Part shown: positions 51,512-59,454 of the stretch, piece after piece
Numbering within the stretch: position 1 is the first letter of the stretch
Layout of the letters: every line of letters starts with the position of its first letter
Source: Marinovum algicola
GTDB taxonomy: Bacteria; Pseudomonadota; Alphaproteobacteria; Rhodobacterales; Rhodobacteraceae
Length of the DNA stretch: 64,000 bases
Reading direction: 5' to 3'
Assembly (NCBI RefSeq): GCF_900109145.1
Contig: NZ_FNYY01000013.1
Span: 62,001-126,000 of the forward strand
The notes under the pieces: generated by a model
The model's database searches: none
Told to the model about the DNA's origin: nothing
Seen by the model: only the letters and a program-made list of their open reading frames with translations
Position numbers and translations under genes: made by a program

Positions 51512-51829
51512 ATGGACCACATCACGCTCTGGTGGATCGCGATCGGCGCGGCTCTGGCAGTGACGATTGTCGTGGCGATCCTGCTGGCGCTGGTGGTCGG
51601 CACCGCCCGCGACATCCGCGACGGCGCCGCGCTGGTCTGGACCCGTGGCCAGCAGGTGGCCAACAACACCATCCATATCGCGCTGCTCTACCGGACGCTC
51701 GAGGCGGTGCAGGCAATCCGGGGCAGGGCAGGTGGTATCCTGCAAGAGGCCGAGGCGCTTCGCGATCATGCCGAAACCTGCCCGGGCTGTCCGCAATGCA
51801 TCCTCGCCGGGGACAGGGGGGCCACATGA
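51512..51829 (+). CDS. Small single-pass membrane protein 2, with C-terminal Cys motif
   Basis: A 105-residue protein with a membrane helix at about 6-29 (LWWIAIGAALAVTIVVAILL) and a helical tail ending HAETCPGCPQCILAGDRGAT. The three Cys (CPGCPQC) are the only such cluster among the five proteins and could bind metal or an iron-sulfur centre. AGGAGGAAGC precedes the start, and its stop overlaps the next start (ATGA). Family unknown. Confidence 0.75.
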   Translation: MDHITLWWIAIGAALAVTIVVAILLALVVGTARDIRDGAALVWTRGQQVANNTIHIALLYRTLEAVQAIRGRAGGILQEAEALRDHAETCPGCPQCILAGDRGAT

Positions 51830-52119
51830 CGACCCTGCTCACATCGCTGACCGCGCTTGCCGCGCTGCTGTTTCTGGCGGTTGTCGCCGTTGCTCTGGTG
51901 CGCATCAGCGGCCTGCTGGAAGAGATCGGCGGCACCGGCAGCAGCTATCTCGCCAAACTTCGGCTGGGGTTGCGGGCCATCGACCGCGAAACCTCGCATC
52001 TGCCGGCCGCCGCCGAGCCCGTCAACAAGGGGCTGGCCGACGTGGCGGCGGGGCTGTCGGCGGTCGACGCGACGCTGGGCGATCTGCACAAAGCGGTCTC
52101 GGGACAGGAGGACAAATGA
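51826..52119 (+). CDS. Small single-pass membrane protein 3 of the hydrogenase locus
   Basis: A 97-residue protein with an N-terminal membrane helix (about 4-25, LLTSLTALAALLFLAVVAVA) and a polar tail of heptad-like Leu/Ala spacing (LRLGLRAIDRETSHLPAAAE). Both ends overlap neighbours by four bases, so it is translated in step with them. Family unknown. Confidence 0.75.
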   Translation: MTTLLTSLTALAALLFLAVVAVALVRISGLLEEIGGTGSSYLAKLRLGLRAIDRETSHLPAAAEPVNKGLADVAAGLSAVDATLGDLHKAVSGQEDK

Positions 52120-52421
52120 TGCCATTGGCAGCAATCGTGATCTGGATCGTGACGCTGCTGATCATCGCCCTGGTCATCGTGCCGGTGGCGGTGACCCTTC
52201 TCCGGCGCGCGTTGAACGCCGCCTGGGCGATCGAGGGATACCTCGCCGACATGAGTACGGCGGGCGGCAGGATCGCCACCCATACCGGCGCGATCCCGGC
52301 ACTGGGCGATACGCTGGAGACCGCGGCGACAATGCATCCCGTGGCCGAGGCCATCGAAGCCAAGACCGGGGCAGTGGCCGGGCTTCTGGTCGCACGGGCA
52401 GAGCACAGGAGGTCGCCATGA
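52116..52421 (+). CDS. Small single-pass membrane protein 4 of the hydrogenase locus
   Basis: A 101-residue protein with a long membrane helix (about 3-28, PLAAIVIWIVTLLIIALVIV) and a helical tail (LLRRALNAAWAIEGYLADMS, then THTGAIPALGDTLETAATM). Two ATG codons in a row begin it; the first overlaps the upstream stop (ATGA). Family unknown. Confidence 0.75.
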   Translation: MMPLAAIVIWIVTLLIIALVIVPVAVTLLRRALNAAWAIEGYLADMSTAGGRIATHTGAIPALGDTLETAATMHPVAEAIEAKTGAVAGLLVARAEHRRSP

Positions 52422-52708
52422 TCGCCGTGCTGACAGGGATTTCGGTCGTACTGGCCTTGGTGATCGTCCTGGTTGTGGCCTATCATCTGATCGGCATCTT
52501 CGTGGCGCTGAAACGCGGTGCGGATCACCTCCAGAATCTGGCAGACGGATTGATCAAGGTCCGCGACGACACCGCGCCGCTAAACGGACGGGTGGACGGC
52601 ATTTCTGCACGGCTGGAGGCGCTGGCGCCACCGCTGCTGGCCGCCAACGGAAACCTTGCCGCCATCGTCGGCGTCGCGCGCGGGATGACCGCCGAGAAGA
52701 AGGAATAG
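52418..52708 (+). CDS. Small single-pass membrane protein 5 of the hydrogenase locus
   Basis: A 96-residue protein with a membrane helix (about 3-30, AVLTGISVVLALVIVLVVAY) and a tail (KRGADHLQNLADGLIKVRDD, then ISARLEALAPPLLAANGNLA) suggesting a coiled coil. AGGAGG precedes the start, which overlaps the previous stop. The large-subunit gene begins six bases after its stop. Family unknown. Confidence 0.75.
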   Translation: MIAVLTGISVVLALVIVLVVAYHLIGIFVALKRGADHLQNLADGLIKVRDDTAPLNGRVDGISARLEALAPPLLAANGNLAAIVGVARGMTAEKKE

Positions 52709-52714
52709 CCTGCG

Positions 52715-54595
52715 ATGTGTTTCGAGAACCTGCCGGTCGAGTTCGACGAAAACGGCAACGCCTTCCTGAAGCAAGGGGTGAAGAACCCCTACGACTACCA
52801 GACCCGCACCCCAGAGGAACGCGACGCCAAGCTGAAGGAGCTGGCCAACAAGAACGGCCAGCTTGTCGATGTCGATTACGATCCGGTGACGCGGGTGGCC
52901 GGCGCGCTGGCCTTCCATTCGACCGTAGATCTGGAGCAGGGCCGGGTGCGCGACACCAATTCGATGGCGACGCTGTTTCGCGGCTACGAGGTGATCCTGC
53001 GCGGCCGCGACCCCCGTGATGCGGCCTTCATTTCGTCCCGCGCCTGTGGCGTCTGCGGCGGCGTGCATTCGACCGCCTCTGCGCTGTCGGTGGAAATGGC
53101 GCTTGGCATCAAGCCGCCGCCGCTGGGCATCGTGGTGCGCAATCTGCTCTTAAGCTGCGAATATCTCTACGACAACCCGCTGCATCTCTTCGTGCTGGCG
53201 GGGCCGGATTTTTCGGAAAGCCTGGTCAAGCAGACCAACCCCGAGATTTGGACAAGGGCCGAGGGCGCACCCGCGAAACACAAGGAGCTGCACGGCTACG
53301 CCACCATCGGCGATATCCTGCACGATCTGAACCCGCTGACCGGTAAGCTCTATCTCGAAGCGCTACAAATGACGCGCGTGGCACGCGAGGCCTATGTTCT
53401 GCTGGGCGGCAAGTATCCGCATCCCGAAACCATCATTCCCGGCGGCGTGACCACCTTCGTCGACATCTCGGTACTGAACGAATTCTACATGCGCATGATC
53501 AAGTTCTTCGACTATTCGAAGAAATGCATCGGCATCTGGGACGACGTGTTCGATTTCTTCCTCGAGGCCGATCCGCGTTATCTCGACTGCGGACGGCTCG
53601 ATGCCACGATGGTCGATCTGGGCCAGTGGGACCATGAGGACCACTACGACGCGACCTATGCCAACTGCAATGCCTGGGGGCAGGAGCGCTGGTCGACCCC
53701 CGGTGTTCTGGTGGGCGGCAAGCTGGTGACCAACCGGTTGACCGACATCAACGTCGGACTCGAGGAGTTCGTCGAACATTCCTACTATGAGACGTGGGAC
53801 GACTACCCGTTCAAGACCGATCCCGCCGGCAACCCGCTGTCGCCGAACCACCCCTGGAACAAGACGACGATTCCGCGCCCCGGGTCGCAGAACTGGAAGG
53901 AGCGCTATTCCTGGGCCACCACGCCGACCTGGGACCGCCGCACCTTCGAGGCCGGCGCCTATGCCCGGGTCTACCTGTCGGCGGTGTCCGGCAAGCTGCC
54001 GCAATCGGCGTTCGTGCAATCGACTGGCCACAGTCTGATCCTGCGCGTCCCCAAGGGCGAGGAACGTCCCGAGCGAACTTTCGAATGGAAACCGCCCGAG
54101 GTCTGGAACGCTTTCGAGCGCAACCGCGCGCGCGCCTATGCCGTGGCCTTCAACTTGATGGTGACCATGGAAAACCTGACCCGCGCGATGGATCTGGTGA
54201 AGGCCGGCGAAACCAAGGTCGCGACGCCGTTCGAGATCCCCCAGAGCGGTCATTCCATTGGCGTCGGCTTCTGGGGCGCGGGCCGCGGCTTCCTTTCTCA
54301 TCACTGCGAAATCAAGGACGGCCTGCTTGCGAATTATCAGATCGTCACGCCCTCGACCATCAACGCATGCCCGCGCACGCCCTGGGGCGAGCCCGGACCC
54401 TATGAGCGCGCGGTGCTGAACACCGCCATCGTCGAAAGCAACTTCAAGGGAGAAAATGACTTTCAGGGCATCGACATATTGCGCGCGATCCGATCCTTCG
54501 ACCCCTGCATGCCCTGCACCACGCATGTCATGGTCGAAGGATCGGATCGCGTGGTCACGCGCGAGGTAACCACCTGTGCCTGCGGCATCGACTGA
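52715..54595 (+). CDS. [NiFe]-hydrogenase large (catalytic) subunit (actinobacterial-like, group 1h/1l)
   Basis: A 626-residue catalytic subunit that binds the Ni-Fe(CN)2CO centre and oxidises H2. The N-terminal L1 motif is SSRACGVCGGVHSTASALSV (about residues 107-126). The C-terminal L2 motif is FDPCMPCTTHVMVEGSDR, with two Ni-ligating Cys. About 20 residues after the L2 His would be removed by the maturation protease. PVTRVAGALAFHSTVD near residue 57 is the usual entry of group 1 large subunits. Length and the DPCMPCTTH form point to the 1h/1l lineage, some members of which scavenge atmospheric H2. Subgroup needs a tree. Confidence 0.93.
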   Translation: MCFENLPVEFDENGNAFLKQGVKNPYDYQTRTPEERDAKLKELANKNGQLVDVDYDPVTRVAGALAFHSTVDLEQGRVRDTNSMATLFRGYEVILRGRDPRDAAFISSRACGVCGGVHSTASALSVEMALGIKPPPLGIVVRNLLLSCEYLYDNPLHLFVLAGPDFSESLVKQTNPEIWTRAEGAPAKHKELHGYATIGDILHDLNPLTGKLYLEALQMTRVAREAYVLLGGKYPHPETIIPGGVTTFVDISVLNEFYMRMIKFFDYSKKCIGIWDDVFDFFLEADPRYLDCGRLDATMVDLGQWDHEDHYDATYANCNAWGQERWSTPGVLVGGKLVTNRLTDINVGLEEFVEHSYYETWDDYPFKTDPAGNPLSPNHPWNKTTIPRPGSQNWKERYSWATTPTWDRRTFEAGAYARVYLSAVSGKLPQSAFVQSTGHSLILRVPKGEERPERTFEWKPPEVWNAFERNRARAYAVAFNLMVTMENLTRAMDLVKAGETKVATPFEIPQSGHSIGVGFWGAGRGFLSHHCEIKDGLLANYQIVTPSTINACPRTPWGEPGPYERAVLNTAIVESNFKGENDFQGIDILRAIRSFDPCMPCTTHVMVEGSDRVVTREVTTCACGID

Positions 54596-55244
54596 GCCCG
54601 CCGCCACAACGATCATCGGCGTCGTCGGCTTCACGCCGGTGCTCGACCCCTATCCGCTGGGACCGCGGCTGATGGCCGAGCTGGAGGTTCGCTGCGCCGG
54701 AATGCCGGAGGTGTCGCTGCGCAACATGACCTGGAGCCCGATCCACATCGTGCAGCAATTCGAGGACATGGGTGCGGACCTGCCGGACCGCATCGTCCTG
54801 GTGGGAGCGGCCTCGGTCTGCGCCTGCCCGGGCCGGGTCAGGGCCTGGCGCTGGTCGGGTGGCTGCTTGCCGGATGCCGCGATGCAGGAACGCATTTATG
54901 AAGCGGTCACCGGCGTGGTGGACTTGGAAAACACGCTGATGATCGGTGAAAAATTCGGCATCTGGCCAACGAAGTGCTACACTGTGGAGGCAGAGTTGCC
55001 GGCCGAGACCTTTGGCACGATGGTCATGGCGGAAACCCGGAAGCTCTCGTCCGTTTCCCTGGTGCGGGGCCTCGGTTTCGATCCCGCGCTGACGATCGCC
55101 CGGCTGGCCGCCACGGCGACATGTCTGGCCAGGGGCGACGACAGAGATTTGGCCGGATTGAAACAGGCGGCGGATCTGGTTCCGGTGACGTCCTTTCATC
55201 ACGCCACCACCACCGGACCCGCGCCCCGGAGGCAGAGTCAATGA
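54576..55244 (+). CDS. Hydrogenase-maturation-protease-like protein lacking the usual metal ligands
   Basis: A 222-residue protein of the hydrogenase locus. The layout of a HybD/HycI protease can be followed: GVVGFTPVLDPYPLGPRLMA where GNxLxxDDGxG is expected, SPIHIVQQFED in the second position, DRIVLVGAASVCACPGRVRA where xDAxxxGxxPG is expected, and SFHH near the end. The acidic nickel ligands of the canonical enzyme are replaced. It may be a non-proteolytic chaperone for the large-subunit tail; this is inference. The GTG start at 54576 overlaps the large-subunit end by 20 bases; the exact start is uncertain. Confidence 0.6.
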   Translation: MPAASTEPAATTIIGVVGFTPVLDPYPLGPRLMAELEVRCAGMPEVSLRNMTWSPIHIVQQFEDMGADLPDRIVLVGAASVCACPGRVRAWRWSGGCLPDAAMQERIYEAVTGVVDLENTLMIGEKFGIWPTKCYTVEAELPAETFGTMVMAETRKLSSVSLVRGLGFDPALTIARLAATATCLARGDDRDLAGLKQAADLVPVTSFHHATTTGPAPRRQSQ

Positions 55245-55615
55245 CCCGAGACACCGATGCACAAGCGCTCGACCGGCTGATCGAACAGGAGGATGTGCTG
55301 CAAATCTGCTACTGGTATCAGGGCGAAGGTTTTGGCGAGAGCTTCACGCCGCTGGCCGTCCTGCCATTTCTGAAAAGCGGCGAGGGCGATGTCGCGAAAA
55401 CTTTCGAGCGGCTGGCGGAGGCGGGCGATCTCCGGCGTGACGGCGGCGCCTATGTCTTCACCGCCACGGGGCGGCGCAAGGCCGGGCGCATGTTCTTCGA
55501 GACTTTCACCGAGTTCCAGCAGGCCAGTCACGGCGAATGCAACGCCGGTTGCTGCGACGGCGACGAGCCTTGCGACGACCCGACGCATGATCACCACAAT
55601 CATGCGCATGGCTGA
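55241..55615 (+). CDS. Hydrogenase-locus protein with Cys/His-rich metal-binding tail
   Basis: A 124-residue protein. The N-terminal 90 residues look like a small winged-helix domain (ICYWYQGEGFGESFTPLAVL, FERLAEAGDLRRDGGAYVFT). The C-terminus is loaded with ligands: HGECNAGCCDGDEPCDDPTH followed by DHHNHAHG. Such tails bind nickel or zinc in HypB, SlyD and similar proteins. Its start overlaps the previous stop (ATGA). With HypA/HypB absent from the window, a nickel storage or delivery role is attractive but unproven. Confidence 0.65.
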   Translation: MTRDTDAQALDRLIEQEDVLQICYWYQGEGFGESFTPLAVLPFLKSGEGDVAKTFERLAEAGDLRRDGGAYVFTATGRRKAGRMFFETFTEFQQASHGECNAGCCDGDEPCDDPTHDHHNHAHG

Positions 55616-55618
55616 GCG

Positions 55619-56332
55619 ATGACGTCCGGCGCCCCCCCGAACGTCAAGGACGACGCCCCGCAAGAACTTGTGGGTTATCGGTCCAATGAAGAATGGGAGG
55701 CGCTGGTGGCGGCGACAGGCGATGCGCTGGCCGCGCTCGACGAGGCGGACGAGAAGCCGCGCGAGGACGTCCGGGCGGCGCTTGCGGGGATCGATGCCAT
55801 CCACCGCGAAGCCCTGCACCGGCTGGTGCGGCTGTTCAAGGAAGGTGTGCTGGAACAGGTGATCACCGATCCCGCCATTCATACGCTGATGGGGATGTAC
55901 GACTTGTTGCCGCCGGAAACGCCGGGATGCCGGAAGGTCTGGGATTTCCTGCCGCAGGACGACGCGGGTGTCTCTGCCGATCCCGCCGACACCCCGCCGC
56001 ATTGGTCACCTGCGCCGGTGGACGCCGCGCCCGCCGATGGCGAATTCGCGGTGTGCCGCATGGAGGAGGGGACATATGTGCTGGCCCGTGCCGGGGGTGA
56101 TCTGTTCGCCTTCGCGGGGGTCTGCGCCGAACACGGTGCCGGGATGCGGGAGGGCACCCTGAACGGGTATGCCTGGGCCTGTCCTGCTGCGCCCGGCTGC
56201 CTCTACGACATCCGCAGCGGCGCGCGGATGGGCGGCGGCGCACCGCTCGATTGCCGCCCGGTGCGCCGTGACCATGACCGCGTGCTGATCGGCTTCGGGA
56301 TGCCGTTCACGCCCTCGCTGGCGGCGATGTAG
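55619..56332 (+). CDS. Rieske-like protein of the hydrogenase locus, unusual ligand spacing
   Basis: A 237-residue two-part protein. Residues about 20-110 form the helical region seen in the NifU/Rieske proteins of high-affinity hydrogenase operons (AIHREALHRLVRLFKEGVLE, DPAIHTLMGMYDLLPPE). Residues about 140-225 form a Rieske-like fold, but box 1 reads VCAEHGAG (CxxH, not CxH) and box 2 reads CPAAPGCLYDI, where the second His ligand (CPxHG) is missing. A normal 2Cys-2His cluster is therefore doubtful. It could still relay electrons with altered ligation or act structurally. It is followed directly by the protease gene. Confidence 0.7.
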   Translation: MTSGAPPNVKDDAPQELVGYRSNEEWEALVAATGDALAALDEADEKPREDVRAALAGIDAIHREALHRLVRLFKEGVLEQVITDPAIHTLMGMYDLLPPETPGCRKVWDFLPQDDAGVSADPADTPPHWSPAPVDAAPADGEFAVCRMEEGTYVLARAGGDLFAFAGVCAEHGAGMREGTLNGYAWACPAAPGCLYDIRSGARMGGGAPLDCRPVRRDHDRVLIGFGMPFTPSLAAM

Positions 56333-56836
56333 ATGCGGGTACTCGTCGCCGGAGTCGGGAACGAATTGAAGGGCGACGACGGCTTTGGCGTTCTTGCCGC
56401 CCGCGCCGCCGGGGCCGATCCTCGTCTGCGCGGCAACGTCACAGTCTTCGAGACCGGCATCGGCGGCATTCATCTGGTACAGGAGTTGATGCGAGGCTAC
56501 GACGCCGTGCTCTTGTTCGATGCCTGCGATCGGGGGGCGACACCGGGCACGCTCTTCCTGCTGGCGCCGGATTTGCCGGATGTCGCCGGATTCACCGACC
56601 GCGAGCGTCGCGATTTCTTTGCTGACATCCACTACGCCACTCCGGTGCGTGCGCTGACGCTGGCGCGCGAGGTCGGCGCCCTGCCGTCTCTGGTGCGCAT
56701 CGTCGCCGCGCAGATCGCCGAGGCCGACACCTTCGGCACAGAGATGAGCCCGGCGATGCATGACGCGATCATGCCTGCTGTCGACATGGCGTTCGAGGTG
56801 ATCGTCGCGCTCGAACGGAGGGAGGCCGCCGAATGA
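56333..56836 (+). CDS. Hydrogenase maturation protease (HyaD/HybD/HupD family)
   Basis: A 167-residue nickel-dependent endopeptidase that trims the large-subunit C-terminus after nickel insertion. Motifs: LVAGVGNELKGDDGFGVLAA at the N-terminus with the first acidic ligand, FETGIGGIHLVQELM, YDAVLLFDACDRGATPGTLF with the second, and IHYATPVRALTLAREV with the likely His. The ATG directly follows the Rieske-like stop, and the end overlaps hypF (ATGA). Length is normal. Confidence 0.9.
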   Translation: MRVLVAGVGNELKGDDGFGVLAARAAGADPRLRGNVTVFETGIGGIHLVQELMRGYDAVLLFDACDRGATPGTLFLLAPDLPDVAGFTDRERRDFFADIHYATPVRALTLAREVGALPSLVRIVAAQIAEADTFGTEMSPAMHDAIMPAVDMAFEVIVALERREAAE

Positions 56837-59172
56837 GGGACGCTCCCGGTGCAGAACGGATCACGGTGCGCGGCCTGGTACAGGGCGTGGGGTTTCGCCC
56901 CTTCGTCTATCTCATCGCCGGCAAAGCCGGCATCACCGGTTCCGTGCGCAACACCGGTGCCGGCGTCGAGATCGACGCTTTCGGGACCGGCGCCGCCTTG
57001 ACCGACTTCCGCAACAGGCTGACCGGGGACGCGCCTCCGCTTGCCCGGATCGACGCCATCGACGCGGCGCCGCTTGGCGCACCGGCGCCGCGCGACTTTT
57101 CCATCGAACTCAGCACCGGCGGCGCGGTCCATGCCGCTGCCACGCCCGACGCCGCGCTGTGCGATGCCTGTCGCGCCGAACTGCTCGATCCGGGCGACCG
57201 CCGTCATGGCTATGTGTTCTTGAATTGCACACATTGCGGGCCACGGTTTTCCATCCTGCGGGCGCTGCCTTATGACCGCGCCAACACCACGATGGCGCGG
57301 TTCCCCATGTGTCCCGCCTGTCGCGCCGAATATCGCGACGTCGCCGATCGCCGGTTTCACGCCCAGCCCACGGCCTGCCCGGAATGCGGACCCATGCTCT
57401 GGGCGGAACACGCGGGCGACGCCACGCAGCGGGAGATCGGCGCCGGGGCCATTGCCCGTGCGGCCGAGTGCCTTTCGCGCGGCGGGATCGTTGCGTTGAA
57501 GGGCATCGGCGGCTTCCATCTGGCCTGCGACGCCACCGACCGGTCGGCAATCCACTTGCTGCGCACCCGCAAGCGCCGGCCGGACAAACCCTTCGCGCTG
57601 ATGATTCGCGACCTCGCGGCAACGCAGGCCTTCGTCCGCGTCAACGACGCCGAAGCGGCGGCATTGGTATCGCCTGCCGCGCCGATCGTCCTGCTCGACA
57701 TGCTGCCGGGCGGCCCGCTGCCCGAAGGGCTGGCGCCCGGTCTGAACCGGCTGGGAATCATGCTGCCATATTCGCCGCTGCACGCGATGCTGATGGAGGC
57801 CGTCGATGTTCCGCTGGTGATGACCTCCGGCAATCCCGGTGGCGATCCGCAGGTGACGACAAATGCCGAGGCCCGCGACCGGCTGGCGGATTTCGCCGAC
57901 CTGTTCCTGATGCATGATCGCGACATAGCAAACCGGGTGGATGACAGCCTCGTTCAGGTCACCAGCGGCCGCGCCCGGCCGCTGCGGCGGGGCCGGGGCC
58001 TGGCACCGCGGCCGCTGCCGTTGCCCGAGGGGTTCGGAGCGTCACACCCACAGGTGATCGCCTTCGGCGGCGACATCAAGAACACCTTCGGGCTTGCCAA
58101 GGGCGGCGTGGCGGTGCTGTCGCAGCACATAGGCGATCTCTCCGGACTGGCGACCGAAGCGGATTTCCTGCGCACGCTGGAGCTGTTCGAAACCCTCTAC
58201 GGCCTGTCACCTGCCGTCATCGCCGCTGATCCGCATCCCGGCTACCGGTCGCGCAGCCTCGCGCGGGACTTGGCCAGCGCACGCGGGCTTCCGCTGGTCG
58301 AGGTCGGCCATCACCACGCCCACGCGGCGGCCTGCATGGTCGAACATGGCGTACCGCTCGACACCGCCCCCGTGCTTGCCGTGGTACAGGACGGTATCGG
58401 TATCGGCGAGGCGGGGGCGCTTTGGGGCTGCGAAGTGCTGCACTGCGATTATCGCGGTGCCAAGCGGCTGGCCACGCTTCGTACGGCGCCGCTGCCCGGC
58501 GGTGACCAGGCGGCCCGACAGCCTTGGCGGAACCTGCTGGCGCGGCTGAGCCAGGCCGGCACGCGCGATAGCTGGCCGGCGTCACTGTGCGAACGGCTGC
58601 GCGGCCAGCCCACCGAACCTCTGATTGCGGCGATGGCCAGCGGGCTGAACACGCCGGCAAGCTCCTCTGCGGGACGTCTGTTCGACGCTGTGGCGGCGGC
58701 GGCGGGGCTCTGCGTCGCGCGGCAGACATACGAAGGCGAAGCGGCGATGCGCTTGCAAGCGGCGGCGGAAGGCTGGCTTACGAGGAATGTCGCCGATCCC
58801 TACCACTTCGAAATCGTGGACAGACCCGACATGATCGAGGTCGACCCCGCGCCGATCTGGCCTCGGATTGCGGCCGATCTCGCGCAGGAGGAGGCTCCCG
58901 GCGCGATGGCCGCGCGGTTTCATGCTGGTTGGGCGCGGATATGGGCGGAAGTCGTCACACGCCTTTCGACAGACACCGGCTGCGACACAATCTTTCTTTC
59001 CGGCGGCGTGTTCCAGAACCGGCTGTTGAGCGCTATGCTGGCGGAGCGGCTCGACGGCGCCGGGCTGACCGTCCGCCAGCATGCGGAAGTCCCGGCCAAT
59101 GACGGAGGCCTCGCGCTCGGGCAGATCGCCGTGGCGCTGGCCAGATACCAAACCGAGAACAGGGGAGGATAG
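56833..59172 (+). CDS. hypF: Carbamoyltransferase HypF
   Basis: A 779-residue enzyme that makes the cyanide ligands of the hydrogenase iron from carbamoyl phosphate. Domains in order: acylphosphatase (RGLVQGVGFRPFVYLIAGKA, residues 12-31); zinc-finger repeats (CDACRAELLDPGDRRHGYVF, CTHCGPRFSI, MCPACRAEYRD and CPECGP); a YrdC-like domain (RGGIVALKGIGGFHLACDAT, RKRRPDKPFALMIRD); and the Kae1-like transferase domain (GHHHAHAAACMVEHG, FLSGGVFQNRLLS). Complete and of normal length. It overlaps the protease stop by four bases. Confidence 0.97.
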   Translation: MRDAPGAERITVRGLVQGVGFRPFVYLIAGKAGITGSVRNTGAGVEIDAFGTGAALTDFRNRLTGDAPPLARIDAIDAAPLGAPAPRDFSIELSTGGAVHAAATPDAALCDACRAELLDPGDRRHGYVFLNCTHCGPRFSILRALPYDRANTTMARFPMCPACRAEYRDVADRRFHAQPTACPECGPMLWAEHAGDATQREIGAGAIARAAECLSRGGIVALKGIGGFHLACDATDRSAIHLLRTRKRRPDKPFALMIRDLAATQAFVRVNDAEAAALVSPAAPIVLLDMLPGGPLPEGLAPGLNRLGIMLPYSPLHAMLMEAVDVPLVMTSGNPGGDPQVTTNAEARDRLADFADLFLMHDRDIANRVDDSLVQVTSGRARPLRRGRGLAPRPLPLPEGFGASHPQVIAFGGDIKNTFGLAKGGVAVLSQHIGDLSGLATEADFLRTLELFETLYGLSPAVIAADPHPGYRSRSLARDLASARGLPLVEVGHHHAHAAACMVEHGVPLDTAPVLAVVQDGIGIGEAGALWGCEVLHCDYRGAKRLATLRTAPLPGGDQAARQPWRNLLARLSQAGTRDSWPASLCERLRGQPTEPLIAAMASGLNTPASSSAGRLFDAVAAAAGLCVARQTYEGEAAMRLQAAAEGWLTRNVADPYHFEIVDRPDMIEVDPAPIWPRIAADLAQEEAPGAMAARFHAGWARIWAEVVTRLSTDTGCDTIFLSGGVFQNRLLSAMLAERLDGAGLTVRQHAEVPANDGGLALGQIAVALARYQTENRGG

Positions 59173-59175
59173 ATC

Positions 59176-59454
59176 ATGTGCCTTGGCATTCCCGGACGGA
59201 TCATCGAAATCACCGATGCCGAAAAGTATCTTGCCGTGGTCGATGTCTCCGGCGTCCGCCGCAAGGTGAATGTCGCCTGTATCGCCGAGACAGATGCGCT
59301 GGATGAACTGATTGGCGCATGGGTGCTGCTTCACGTCGGTTTTGCCATGAGCGTCATCGACGAGGCCGAAGCCGCGCGCACGCTGGAGGTGCTCGATGAA
59401 CTGGGCGAGGTGCAGGATGAACTGACCGCGATGCGGGAAAGTGCACAGCCATGA
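59176..59454 (+). CDS. hypC: Hydrogenase assembly chaperone HypC
   Basis: A 92-residue chaperone with the required N-terminal MCLGIPGRI, whose Cys2 holds the Fe(CN)2CO unit. The OB-fold core is VVDVSGVRRKVNVACI and the C-terminus has GAWVLLHVGFAMSVIDEAEA. It overlaps hypD by four bases. The partner is HypD. Confidence 0.97.
   Translation: MCLGIPGRIIEITDAEKYLAVVDVSGVRRKVNVACIAETDALDELIGAWVLLHVGFAMSVIDEAEAARTLEVLDELGEVQDELTAMRESAQP

Noticed and set aside
56632-57915. A minus-strand 427-codon frame opposite hypF
   Set aside because: Shadow of HypF, whose motifs are complete on the plus strand.
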